Source of the DNA: Oscillospiraceae bacterium
Lineage (GTDB): Bacteria > Bacillota > Clostridia > Oscillospirales > Oscillospiraceae
Assembly (NCBI GenBank): GCA_017435615.1
Contig: JAFSET010000096.1
Location: 1 to 33,654 of the forward strand
DNA length: 33,654 bases
Reading direction: 5' to 3'
The notes below the pieces were generated by a model. It ran no database searches. It worked only from the letters and a program-made list of their open reading frames with translations, and was not told the origin of the DNA. Both the position numbers and the translations under genes were made by a program. Below are positions 16,363 through 23,625 of this stretch, one piece after another (positions within the stretch are counted from its first letter, which is position 1; the number at the start of each line of letters is the position of its first letter).

Positions 16363-17131
16363 ATACTTCCACCCTTTCCACGCCACGGCACAAGCCGGTT
16401 TGCGTATCGATCGTAAAGAGCACCGCTTCCAGCTTGGTAGGGCCATCCGCCCACTGATAGCGGCTGGTCAGATCTCCACGGAATTTGGCAATGGACTGCC
16501 TGGCCTGGACGCCAAGCACCGCGTTTTTCGGTCCGGTCATACCCAGGTCCGTCACATAGCCGGTGCCCCTGGGCAGGATCTGCGCATCCGCGGTAGGTAC
16601 ATGGGTATGGGTACCCCACAGGGCCGAGATCCGTCCGTCCAGCATATAGCCCATTGCCAGCTTTTCTGAGGTAGCCTCCGCGTGAAATTCCACAAAGATC
16701 AGCTTTGTATCAATACCTTTTAAAATCTTATCGATCAGCAAAAAAGGATTATCGGGCGTAAAATCCATATGGCAGCGTCCCACCAGGTCCACAACCGCCA
16801 CAGGACCGGCCACAGTCTCAAACACGCCAAAGCCACGGCCCGGTGCCTGGGGGGCATAGTTGGCCGGGCGCAAAACACGTGGCTCATCATCCAGGTAATC
16901 CACGATCTCCCGTTTGCCGAAGGTATGGTTGCCCATGGTGATTACATCCGCGCCGGCATCGAGAATTTGCTGTCCCTGCCAGGGGGTCATGCCGATCATA
17001 CTGGCGTTTTCTCCGCACACTGTGACAAAATCCGCTCCGGTCTGCTTTTTCAGTCGGCGCAGACTGCGGCAGATCCGGTCCATTCCCGGATTGCCCACCA
17101 CATCGCCGACAGCTAATACCTTAAAGTCCAT
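16355..17131 (-). CDS. ymdB: YmdB family metallophosphoesterase (2',3'-cyclic nucleotide phosphodiesterase)
   Basis: The protein has 258 residues and matches TIGR00282 YmdB in length and motif spacing. Predicted dinuclear-metal ligands are D10 (AVGDVVG), E41/N42 (GENAS), N68 (MGNHTF), H150 (EFHAEATSEK), and H175/H177 (GTHTHVPTAD). B. subtilis YmdB is a 2',3'-cAMP phosphodiesterase that affects RNA turnover, biofilm and motility decisions; that is family knowledge, not shown here. It starts 9 bp after the AraC-family gene stop with an AAGGAGCG site, so it is probably in the same transcript. Its end overlaps the nuclease gene by 8 nt. In B. subtilis ymdB lies next to rny, not yhaON, so the neighbourhood is unlike that model. 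Confidence 0.93.
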   Translation of the reverse strand: MDFKVLAVGDVVGNPGMDRICRSLRRLKKQTGADFVTVCGENASMIGMTPWQGQQILDAGADVITMGNHTFGKREIVDYLDDEPRVLRPANYAPQAPGRGFGVFETVAGPVAVVDLVGRCHMDFTPDNPFLLIDKILKGIDTKLIFVEFHAEATSEKLAMGYMLDGRISALWGTHTHVPTADAQILPRGTGYVTDLGMTGPKNAVLGVQARQSIAKFRGDLTSRYQWADGPTKLEAVLFTIDTQTGLCRGVERVEVYD

Positions 17132-17140
17132 AGGCGCTCC

Positions 17141-18286
17141 TTACTTGATGGATTTGGCGTACTGACTGGGGGTGATCCCAAATTTTTCCTTAAACTGCCG
17201 GGAGAAGTGATGGATGGTGGAGTATTGCAGAATTTGGGCGATCTCCGTAAAATTCATCGTTCCTTCCCGGATCATCTGCTTGCTCTCCTGCAGCTTGATC
17301 CGCCGGATATATTCGCCGGGGGATATCTGCAGGTGTTTATGAAACAACGCCGTCAAATAGCTGGTGCTCACATCGGTGTTTTGAGCCACCAGCGGTACCG
17401 ACAGCCGATTGCGCACGTTTGTGGTGATATACTGCTGCGCCCGGCGTATGATCTCGTTTTCGTTGCTCAGGCAGTGGGCGCTTTTCAGAGTATCCTCCGG
17501 CTCATTCATCCGCCGCAGCAAGCTAAGCAGGACCATAGACATCAGGCTCAGGATCATATCCGCAGAGTACCGGTCCATCCGCTCCTGCTCCCGGAGCATC
17601 TTCTGCAGCAAGTCTATGGCCTTTTGGGGAGATTTGAACTTACGGTTGTACAAGCCGGAAAGATCATAATCTCCCACATCGAAGGCCACGGTCATAAACC
17701 GGGGCGCCACATGAATATCCGCGTACTGCATATGCCACTGGTTGGGGCCGTAAAGCATTACATCCCCCTGTTCCAGCAAAATATCCTGGCCGTCCGCTAC
17801 AGAGTGGAGGCTGCCCTGATCTACATAAGTCAGCTCCACTACGGGATGGGACTCACCGGAAAACAAAAATCCCGGCTCTTTTTCCTGATAAAACAGGGTG
17901 TAGAGCTTTTCCACCTTGAGCTGCCGGCTCAGATGCAGTTCCTTTTTAGAGGGCAGGTCTTCCAGCTCCTGGGGGATCTTCGGAGAGGCAAAGCTGACGG
18001 AGGCGTATTCCCGGAAGGCGGTGACGCTGAAGTAAACGCCTGCATTGATCTTTACCATTTTATCCAAATAAAAGTCGTGATATATCACCCCGTCGCAGGA
18101 AAGGGTCAGCACAGCCATTCCCTCGTCACAGTTCAGCCACAGCTCGTCCGCGGCACGCCAGGCCGGTGCGCTGCGATCTGACAGCTCCACCGTATGCCAG
18201 GGCTGCTCCCAGGTCTTTACATTGGGCATATTGGGTAAGATCATACCAAAGGGCTGAAAGCTTAGTCGGTTCAAATTCTGAATCAT
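17141..18286 (-). CDS. AraC family transcriptional regulator with cupin domain
   Basis: The protein has 381 residues. The N-terminal ~140 residues resemble a beta-rich carbohydrate- or ligand-binding region (not named). Residues about 145-240 form a cupin ('VVELTYVDQGSLHSVADGQD', 'LLEQGDVMLYGPNQWH'). Two helix-turn-helix motifs fill 275-381, ending in the AraC signature 'IAQILQYSTIHHFSRQFKEKFGITPSQYAK'. These regulators usually sense a sugar or glycan fragment, but the ligand cannot be told. The ATG at 18286 fits the AGGGAG site better than a TTG two codons earlier. The site directly abuts the tip of the palindromic element at 18301-18597. It is the first gene of the ymdB-nuclease-ATPase-ridA run, an unusual partner for these housekeeping genes. 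Confidence 0.88.
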   Translation of the reverse strand: MIQNLNRLSFQPFGMILPNMPNVKTWEQPWHTVELSDRSAPAWRAADELWLNCDEGMAVLTLSCDGVIYHDFYLDKMVKINAGVYFSVTAFREYASVSFASPKIPQELEDLPSKKELHLSRQLKVEKLYTLFYQEKEPGFLFSGESHPVVELTYVDQGSLHSVADGQDILLEQGDVMLYGPNQWHMQYADIHVAPRFMTVAFDVGDYDLSGLYNRKFKSPQKAIDLLQKMLREQERMDRYSADMILSLMSMVLLSLLRRMNEPEDTLKSAHCLSNENEIIRRAQQYITTNVRNRLSVPLVAQNTDVSTSYLTALFHKHLQISPGEYIRRIKLQESKQMIREGTMNFTEIAQILQYSTIHHFSRQFKEKFGITPSQYAKSIK

Positions 18287-18300
18287 GGGCAAATTCTCCC

Positions 18301-18597
18301 TTCAAATTTCAGTTTATCGAGCTGTTTGAACTTTGTGAAAACCTCCCGATGTGTCATTGCGAGCCGCCGTAAACGGCGGCGTGGCAATCTCAAAGCGAAA
18401 GGGTGTACATTGGATACTCCAAAGGACCCGTGCCAGCCTAAAATTATTTATTCTTTAAGCTCTCAAATATCCTTTGGCAACCTAAACGAACAAAGTTTCC
18501 CTATGAGATTGCCACGCCAGTGTGATCACTGGCTCGCAATGACAAACGGGATGTTTCTGCAATGCCCAATCTGCTCGAAAAATAAGAATTTGCAAAT
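18301..18597. repeat. Large palindromic MITE-like element, copies 4 and 5
   Basis: Two inverted core hairpins lie at 18356-18388 (upper stem GCCGCCG/CGGCGGC) and 18508-18540 (GCCAGTG/CACTGGC). Outer segments such as GGCAATCTCA also pair, and CCAAAGGA pairs with TCCTTTGG, so the whole 297 bp is an imperfect palindrome. The left tip AAATTTCAGTTTATCGAG and right tip CTCGAAAAATAAGAATTTG recur in the other copies. It occupies most of the 421-bp gap between the AraC gene and the obg terminator. The rest of the gap holds nothing recognisable. Confidence 0.8.
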
Positions 18598-18599
18598 TG

Positions 18600-18639
18600 A
18601 TAAAAATAATGGAAGTGTATCAAAAACACTTCCATTATT
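18600..18639 (-). terminator. Intrinsic terminator of obg
   Basis: A 14-bp perfect stem (18605-18618 with 18626-18639) is followed on the minus strand by TTTTTATC. It lies about 70 bp past the obg stop. Confidence 0.85.
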
Positions 18640-18707
18640 ATACATTATGAAATTGAAAATGGCAAATAGTATTTGCGCAAACAAACGAATTTTGGTGTTT
18701 TTACGTC

Positions 18708-19988
18708 TTAGCGCTGATATTCAAATTCAATATCATAAATATCTACCACGTCGCCGTCCTGAATACCCATATCCTCCAGCCGCTTAAACAGGCCGCACTT
18801 GCGAAGCTGCTGGTCAAAATAGTTCCTCGATTCGTAGTCATCAAAATTGATGTTCAGAATCAGCCGTTCCAGCCATTTTCCGGTGATGACCCAGGTGCTG
18901 CCCAGATGCTCGATCTGAAGCTCCTCCGGCGTACCGGCCTCTTCGATCACTTCCACATATTCCGGCTCATAAACCGTCACAGGGGGCAATGTGCGCAGCT
19001 TTTCCGCCACTACACGCATCAAATTTTTCGTACCCTGGGTCGTACCGGCAGAGATCTCATAAAGCTGGCAGCCGGCTTCCTCCACATGCTTACGCAGACG
19101 CTCTAAATTATCGCTTTCCGGCATCAGCAGATCGCACTTGTTGGCTGCCACGATCATAGGCCGGTTGCTCAGGTCCACACTGTAGTTGGAAAGCTCCGCA
19201 CAGATGGCATCGAAATCCTCCACAGGATCCCGGCCCTCACTGCCGGAAACATCCACTACATGTACCAGCAGGCGGCAGCGGTCAATATGCCGCAGAAAAT
19301 CGTGACCCAGGCCTGCGCCCTCAGCCGCGCCTTCGATAATGCCGGGAATATCCGCCATAACAAAGGACACGCCCTCATCCACATAGATCACGCCCAAATT
19401 GGGAAACAGGGTGGTAAAATGGTAATTGGCGATTTTCGGACGGGCGTTGGAGGTAACCGACAGCAGCGTAGACTTGCCCACATTGGGGAACCCCACCAGG
19501 CCCACATCCGCCAGCAGCTTCAGCTCCAGCACGATATCCCGTTCCTGTCCGGGCAAGCCGGCCTTGGCAAAACGGGGGACCTGCCGGGTGGGGGTAGCAA
19601 AGTGGTTGTTGCCCCAGCCGCCACGGCCGCCTTTGGCGATCACGTGGTCCTCGCCAGTGGACATATCCACAATGATCTGGTTTGTTTCCGCATCCCGGAC
19701 CACTGTGCCCCGGGGGACCTGAATGATCAGATTTTCTCCACGCTTGCCGCTCATATTCCGGCCCTGTCCGCCGGCTCCTGCCTGAGCTGCGTATTTACGC
19801 TTGTAACGAAAATCCAGCAGAGTGGACAAATTGTCGTTGACATGCAGGATCACACTGCCGCCGTGACCGCCGTCACCGCCGTCCGGACCGCCGGAGGCCA
19901 CATATTTTTCCCGGTGAAAGGCAACGGCTCCGTCACCGCCCCGGCCTCCGCATACGGTAATGCGGACTTTATCCACAAATAGTTCCAT
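18708..19988 (-). CDS. obg: Obg (CgtA) GTPase
   Basis: This is a 426-residue essential cytoplasmic GTPase of large-subunit ribosome assembly and stress signalling. It has three domains: the glycine-rich Obg fold (1-158, with 'GGPDGGDGGHGG'), the G domain (159-335) and the OCT domain (about 345-420). In the G domain G1 is GFPNVGKS (166-173), G3 is DIPG (213-216), G4 is NKCD (283-286) and G5 is SAG (313-315). The ATG at 19988 follows GAGGAG. Homology starts there and not at the ORF 21 codons upstream. It follows rpmA in gene order, but a terminator at 20165-20199 separates the two, so it probably has its own promoter, which I could not identify with confidence. Confidence 0.97.
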   Translation of the reverse strand: MELFVDKVRITVCGGRGGDGAVAFHREKYVASGGPDGGDGGHGGSVILHVNDNLSTLLDFRYKRKYAAQAGAGGQGRNMSGKRGENLIIQVPRGTVVRDAETNQIIVDMSTGEDHVIAKGGRGGWGNNHFATPTRQVPRFAKAGLPGQERDIVLELKLLADVGLVGFPNVGKSTLLSVTSNARPKIANYHFTTLFPNLGVIYVDEGVSFVMADIPGIIEGAAEGAGLGHDFLRHIDRCRLLVHVVDVSGSEGRDPVEDFDAICAELSNYSVDLSNRPMIVAANKCDLLMPESDNLERLRKHVEEAGCQLYEISAGTTQGTKNLMRVVAEKLRTLPPVTVYEPEYVEVIEEAGTPEELQIEHLGSTWVITGKWLERLILNINFDDYESRNYFDQQLRKCGLFKRLEDMGIQDGDVVDIYDIEFEYQR

Positions 19989-20164
19989 AGAATACTCCTC
20001 AAGTAACCGATGATGAAATCGGCAAGAATTAGTAGCGAGAGATTTTGACACAAATTAAAGTTCAGAAATCGCAGGAATACTTTGTGTATTTCAAGGTTTT
20101 TGAACTGAAAAGTTGGGGCAAAAGATCCGCTAATAACCGCAGACGGTTTCATCAGCGGTTACTT

Positions 20165-20199
20165 AAAATAAAAGGCTGCTGCATTAGTTTGCAGCAGCC
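20165..20199 (-). terminator. Intrinsic terminator after rpmA
   Basis: GGCTGCTGC (20174-20182) pairs with GCAGCAGCC (20191-20199), followed on the minus strand by TTTTATTTT. It starts 27 bp past the rpmA stop. Confidence 0.87.
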
Positions 20200-20225
20200 C
20201 TTCCAAGCTTATTCGTTGTTCGTGA

Positions 20226-20510
20226 TTACTGCTCCTGAGCGTACACGGAGCACTGACGGCGATCCTTGCCCTTGCGCTCGAAACGGACAGTGCCGTCTAC
20301 CAGAGCAAACAGGGTGTCATCGCTGCCGATGCCCACATTGACACCGGGATGGATGTGGGTGCCTCTCTGGCGAACCAGAATGTTGCCGGCCAGAACGAAC
20401 TGACCGTCTGCACGCTTCACGCCCAGCCGCTTAGCCTCGGAATCACGACCGTTCTTGGTAGAACCGCCGCCCTTATGGTGAGCGAAGAACTGAATACCAA
20501 TCTTCAGCAT
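20226..20510 (-). CDS. rpmA: 50S ribosomal protein L27, with Prp-cleaved extension
   Basis: This is 94 residues of ribosomal protein bL27, at the peptidyl-transferase centre. '[24 protein letters not shown]' begins the conserved part (shown here as family-typical, first 20 decisive), and '[14 protein letters not shown]' follows. The N-terminal extension [10 protein letters not shown] ends at the Firmicutes cleavage motif 'FFA', so the mature protein would begin at HHKGGG. The protease Prp is encoded just upstream. The ATG at 20510 follows GGAGG that lies inside the end of prp, and the intergenic gap is 4 nt. A longer frame from 20564 translates prp in another frame and is rejected. Confidence 0.96.
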   Translation of the reverse strand: MLKIGIQFFAHHKGGGSTKNGRDSEAKRLGVKRADGQFVLAGNILVRQRGTHIHPGVNVGIGSDDTLFALVDGTVRFERKGKDRRQCSVYAQEQ

Positions 20511-20514
20511 GGTG

Positions 20515-20838
20515 TTACACCTCCAAAACTTCGATAAAATCAGGATATTGATCCCGCAGATCAACGAGATACACCATCAGCCCGGCAAGAACTGCCTGGA
20601 CAGTGTCCTCCTCGTCGCAGGAAACCGGCAGGGTCAGGGTGACTCTTGCGTCTTCCTCTTTGACCCGAACTTTAGCTTTTGCGCCACACACATCATTGAT
20701 GGTGGCCTCAGCCATGGAAACAACGGCAGAAACGGCTGCGCACACGATGTCCGTGCCGGCTTCCGCATAGCCACTGTGTCCGGAAACGGAGAATCCGGTA
20801 ATTCTCTCGCCCTCTCTGAAAAACTCACACTTCGTCAT
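20515..20838 (-). CDS. prp: Prp cysteine protease that processes L27
   Basis: This is the 107-residue Prp (YsxB-like) ribosomal-processing protease, which removes the N-terminal extension of L27 in Firmicutes. The catalytic pair is visible as His21 (SGHSGY) and Cys33 (DIVCAAVSA). The rest alternates strands and helices typical of this small fold, ending '[15 protein letters not shown]'. It lies between rplU (2 bp spacing) and rpmA, which is the conserved order. The gene was left as a hypothetical protein in older annotations of Firmicutes. Confidence 0.95.
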   Translation of the reverse strand: MTKCEFFREGERITGFSVSGHSGYAEAGTDIVCAAVSAVVSMAEATINDVCGAKAKVRVKEEDARVTLTLPVSCDEEDTVQAVLAGLMVYLVDLRDQYPDFIEVLEV

Positions 20839-20840
20839 TT

Positions 20841-21152
20841 TTACAGAGCGATCTTGGTGATCTCCACCTTGGTGTAAGGCTGACGGTGGCCGATCTTCTT
20901 CTTCTCGTTCTTCTTGGCCTTGTACTTGAAGACGGTGATCTTCTTAGCCTTGCCATTCTTGATGACCTTAGCCTCCACGCTGGCACCCTCCACAACGGGA
21001 GCACCGATCTTGGAGTTTTCGCCGTCCAGCACAGCCAGAACCTGGTCGAACTTCACAGTAGCTTCAGCCTCAGCCTCCAGCTTCTCGATGTACAGAACAT
21101 CACCCTCGGAGACAGTGTACTGCTTGCCACCGGTCACGATAACTGCTTTCAT
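20841..21152 (-). CDS. rplU: 50S ribosomal protein L21
   Basis: This is 103 residues of bL21, which binds 23S rRNA. The start '[19 protein letters not shown]', the middle '[20 protein letters not shown]' and the C-terminal signature '[19 protein letters not shown]' are all present. It is first in the rplU-prp-rpmA operon, downstream of an L21-type leader and a near-consensus promoter. The length is normal for the family. Confidence 0.97.
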   Translation of the reverse strand: MKAVIVTGGKQYTVSEGDVLYIEKLEAEAEATVKFDQVLAVLDGENSKIGAPVVEGASVEAKVIKNGKAKKITVFKYKAKKNEKKKIGHRQPYTKVEITKIAL

Positions 21153-21238
21153 TTCTTTTTCACCTACTTTATATTGTGTAGTCTCGCTTTTAAGGCGTGG
21201 ATCCCGGAAGGACCCAACTTAAGCCCATTCAATGCGGC
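21153..21238 (-). ncRNA. Candidate L21 leader (ribosomal protein leader RNA)
   Basis: The 86-nt mRNA leader can fold hairpins: AAGCC with GGGCTT, then GGGTCC-TTCC-GGGATCC with two wobble pairs, then CGC with GCG. Rfam describes an L21 leader in this position in Firmicutes, thought to bind L21 and feed back. I infer identity from position and folding, without running the covariance model. Confidence 0.5.
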
Positions 21239-21244
21239 TTGCAT

Positions 21245-21273
21245 ATTTTAGCACCCAAAAGGCCAAATGTCAA
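21245..21273 (-). promoter_or_regulatory. Promoter of rplU-prp-rpmA
   Basis: TTGACA, 17 bases, TAAAAT on the minus strand, close to the consensus as expected for a ribosomal operon. Confidence 0.85.
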
Positions 21274-21339
21274 GGACTTTTTGCATTTTTCATAGGGAAA
21301 CGCCGCAAAAATCATCGCGCTTTCCGGTTAAACGAGAAT

Positions 21340-21368
21340 TTGACTTTGCCGTCCATTCGTGCTACCAT
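21340..21368 (+). promoter_or_regulatory. Promoter of the tcdA-like operon
   Basis: TTGACT, 17 bases, TACCAT, 25 bp before the start codon. It is divergent from the rplU promoter, with about 65 bp between them. Confidence 0.65.
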
Positions 21369-21393
21369 AAGGAAAACCTTTCAGGAGGCCGTT

Positions 21394-22116
21394 ATGGGAC
21401 CTTATTCCAGAACTGAATTTCTCGTGGGCAAGTCGGCTTTGGAGCGGCTGAAAAATGCCCGGGTCGCCGTTTTTGGCCTGGGCGGTGTAGGCGGCTACTG
21501 CGTGGAGGCTCTGGCCCGCAGCGGTGTGGGCGCATTGGATCTGATCGACCACGACACCGTCAGCCTGACCAACCTGAACCGGCAGATCCTGGCCACCCGG
21601 CAGACAGTCGGCACCTCCAAGGCGCTGGCAGCAGCGGACCGGGTCCGCAGCATTGATCCGGATATTCAGGTCAATCCGGTGCAGACCTTTTTCGGACCGG
21701 CTACCATGGATCAGTTTTCTTTTGAAGACTATGATTATGTGGTGGATGCCATCGACACCGTCACCGGTAAGCTAGCCCTGGTCACCGCCGCAAGGGCCGC
21801 CGGTACGCCTATTATCTGCGCCATGGGCGCAGGCAACAAGCTGGATCCTACCGCCTTCCGTGTGGCAGATATTTATGAGACTTCTGTGTGTCCCCTGGCC
21901 CGGATCATGCGCAAGGAGTGCCGCAAGCGTGGCATTGACCGGCTGAAGGTGGTCTACTCCCAGGAGGACCCTATAACCTGCTCCCTGCCCCCGGACGATC
22001 CGGCCTGGGCAGAACTTCCGGAGGGACGCAATGCCCTGCCCGGCTCTGTAGCCTTTGTCCCGTCGGTCATGGGCCTGATCATCGCAGGCGAGGTCATCAA
22101 GGACCTTACAAAATAG
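21394..22116 (+). CDS. tcdA: TcdA-type tRNA threonylcarbamoyladenosine dehydratase (ThiF/MoeB fold)
   Basis: The protein has 240 residues. It adenylates the carboxyl of t6A37 in tRNA so that it cyclises to ct6A (family knowledge). The nucleotide-binding GLGGVGG loop is at 28-34, Asp52 lies at the end of the next strand (LIDHDTVSLTNLNRQ), and Arg63 follows. The TcdA-type stretch 'KLDPTAFRVADIYETSVCPLARIMRKE' separates it from MoeB and ThiF, and the zinc CxxC pairs of those are absent. The ATG at 21394 follows CAGGAGG; the longer frame upstream lies in the promoter. It is the first gene of a plus-strand run, 24 bp from the next gene, although its job has no clear link to theirs. Confidence 0.9.
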   Translation: MGPYSRTEFLVGKSALERLKNARVAVFGLGGVGGYCVEALARSGVGALDLIDHDTVSLTNLNRQILATRQTVGTSKALAAADRVRSIDPDIQVNPVQTFFGPATMDQFSFEDYDYVVDAIDTVTGKLALVTAARAAGTPIICAMGAGNKLDPTAFRVADIYETSVCPLARIMRKECRKRGIDRLKVVYSQEDPITCSLPPDDPAWAELPEGRNALPGSVAFVPSVMGLIIAGEVIKDLTK

Positions 22117-22140
22117 TATTTTATTATGGAGGTGCATCCT

Positions 22141-22947
22141 ATGGAATTTTCCGTCAACCATCCCATTTTGTTTTTGATGGCAGGCATCTTGGTAGCCGTG
22201 GTGCTGGGTCAGTCGGTGTTTTTCCTGATCAAAGCCCTGCGGCGCAGCAAGGAGCTGGGCATGGATCAGGTGAAGATCCGCAAGACCATCGGCACCGCCG
22301 CGGTATTTACCGTTGCGCCGGCTGTGGCCATTGTCATCAGCATCATCACCCTGAGCAAAAAGTTAGGTCTTCCCCTGCCCTGGCTGCGGCTGAGTGTTGT
22401 AGGCTCTATGAGCTACGAAACCGTGGCTGCCAACAACGCTTTAAGCGGTATGGGCCAGTCCCTGGGCTCTGCCGTCGGTCTCAATGCCCAGCAGTATCTC
22501 AATGTGCTGATCGTCATGACCGTCAGCATTATGATGGGCATTTGGCTGGTGCCGGTGATCGGCAAAAAGCTCCAAAGCGGTATGACCAAGCTGGGAAACC
22601 GGGACGCCAAATGGGCCGATGCCTTCTCCAACTCCCTGTTTATCGGTATGATCGCCGCCTTCCTGGGCTATGTGTTCTGTGATGTCTCCCGGCTGTGGGA
22701 CCCCAGCACCCGGTTTGTTACCCAAACCGTGATAGAAAACGGCGCAGAGGTGGAACAGCAGGTAGCCGTCAGTGCCAGCTCCGGTATGATCCCCGTGTGC
22801 ACCATGGCCGTTTCCGCTGTGGTCATGATCCTTTGCGGTCTTCTGATGCGCAAGCCGAAGCTGAAGTGGCTCAGCGAGTACGCGCTGCCTATCAGTCTGA
22901 TCGTGGGCATGGCTGCCGCCATTCCCCTGACCGCATGGCTGAGCTAA
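22141..22947 (+). CDS. DUF5058 family integral membrane protein
   Basis: The protein has 268 residues and about six hydrophobic helices. I recognise the DUF5058 pattern: 'HPILFLMAGILVAVVLGQSVFFLIKA' at the start, then 'VAPAVAIVISIITLSKKLGLPLPWLRLSVVGSMSYE' and 'MIPVCTMAVSAVVMILCGLL'. The function is unknown. It lies 12 bp from a second membrane protein and a membrane-anchored M20 peptidase, so the three plausibly form an import-and-cleavage unit for peptides or acylated amino acids. The ATG at 22141 follows GGAGG. Glycine and small residues in helices and paired Ser/Glu residues ('SYETVAANN') fit a transporter. Confidence 0.82.
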   Translation: MEFSVNHPILFLMAGILVAVVLGQSVFFLIKALRRSKELGMDQVKIRKTIGTAAVFTVAPAVAIVISIITLSKKLGLPLPWLRLSVVGSMSYETVAANNALSGMGQSLGSAVGLNAQQYLNVLIVMTVSIMMGIWLVPVIGKKLQSGMTKLGNRDAKWADAFSNSLFIGMIAAFLGYVFCDVSRLWDPSTRFVTQTVIENGAEVEQQVAVSASSGMIPVCTMAVSAVVMILCGLLMRKPKLKWLSEYALPISLIVGMAAAIPLTAWLS

Positions 22948-22959
22948 GGAGGTATTGTG

Positions 22960-23625
22960 ATGAAAAAGAACCTGTCTTATATGGATTCCGTCCACCGGGA
23001 CGGACGAATTTGGAACATCGGCGTGATGATCCTGCTGCTTCTGTTCCCTGTGGCGGTTGCCCTGGCCTTCGGCGTGCTGCCGGACTGGAACGCACTGGTC
23101 ATCGGTCTTTTGGCCACCGCCCCCATGTACTGGGCTGTGGGTGCCATTGAAACTGTGACCTTTGTACCTATGCTGGGCGCAGGCGGCTCCTACTTAAGCT
23201 TTGTTACCGGCAATATATCCAATCTGAAGCTGCCCTGTGCGCTGAATGCATTGGAGCAAAATCAGGTCAGCGCCAACTCTGAGGAGGGCGAGGTCATTTC
23301 CACCATCGCCATTGCCACCTCCAGCATCGTCACCACCCTGATCATCATTTTGGGCGTGATCCTGATCGTGCCTCTGACACCGATCTTGTCTGCACCGGTG
23401 CTGCAGCCTGCCTTTGAGCAGATCCTGCCCGCGCTGTTCGGCGGTCTGGGTGTGGCCTTTGTTTCCAAAAACTGGAAGATCGCTGTTGCACCGATTTGCC
23501 TGATGCTGATCCTGTTTGTCTTCGTGCCTGCCCTGGATGCCTCCACCGTAGGCATTATGGTGCCGGTCAGTGCGCTGTTTACCATTGCCGTGGCCCGGAT
23601 CTTGTACAAAAGGGGCGTGCTGTAA
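22960..23625 (+). CDS. Polytopic membrane protein, partner of the DUF5058 protein
   Basis: The protein has 221 residues and about six hydrophobic helices; I cannot name its family. Visible features are 'FVPMLGAGGSYLSFVTGNISNLKLPCALNALE', an acidic soluble loop around 105-115 ('SANSEEGEV') and 'IAIATSSIVTTLIIILGVIL'. It follows the DUF5058 gene by 12 bp and its stop overlaps the M20 start by one base (TAATG). Coupling at both ends suggests a stoichiometric complex. The ATG at 22960 is preferred to the GTG just before it, since it is better spaced to AGGAGG. It could be the second subunit of a heteromeric transporter; this is inference from context only. Confidence 0.8.
   Translation: MKKNLSYMDSVHRDGRIWNIGVMILLLLFPVAVALAFGVLPDWNALVIGLLATAPMYWAVGAIETVTFVPMLGAGGSYLSFVTGNISNLKLPCALNALEQNQVSANSEEGEVISTIAIATSSIVTTLIIILGVILIVPLTPILSAPVLQPAFEQILPALFGGLGVAFVSKNWKIAVAPICLMLILFVFVPALDASTVGIMVPVSALFTIAVARILYKRGVL

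Noticed and set aside
20511-20564. 18-codon N-terminal extension of L27
   Set aside because: It overlaps the end of prp in another frame, and the Firmicutes L27 motif and GGAGG site fit the ATG at 20510.
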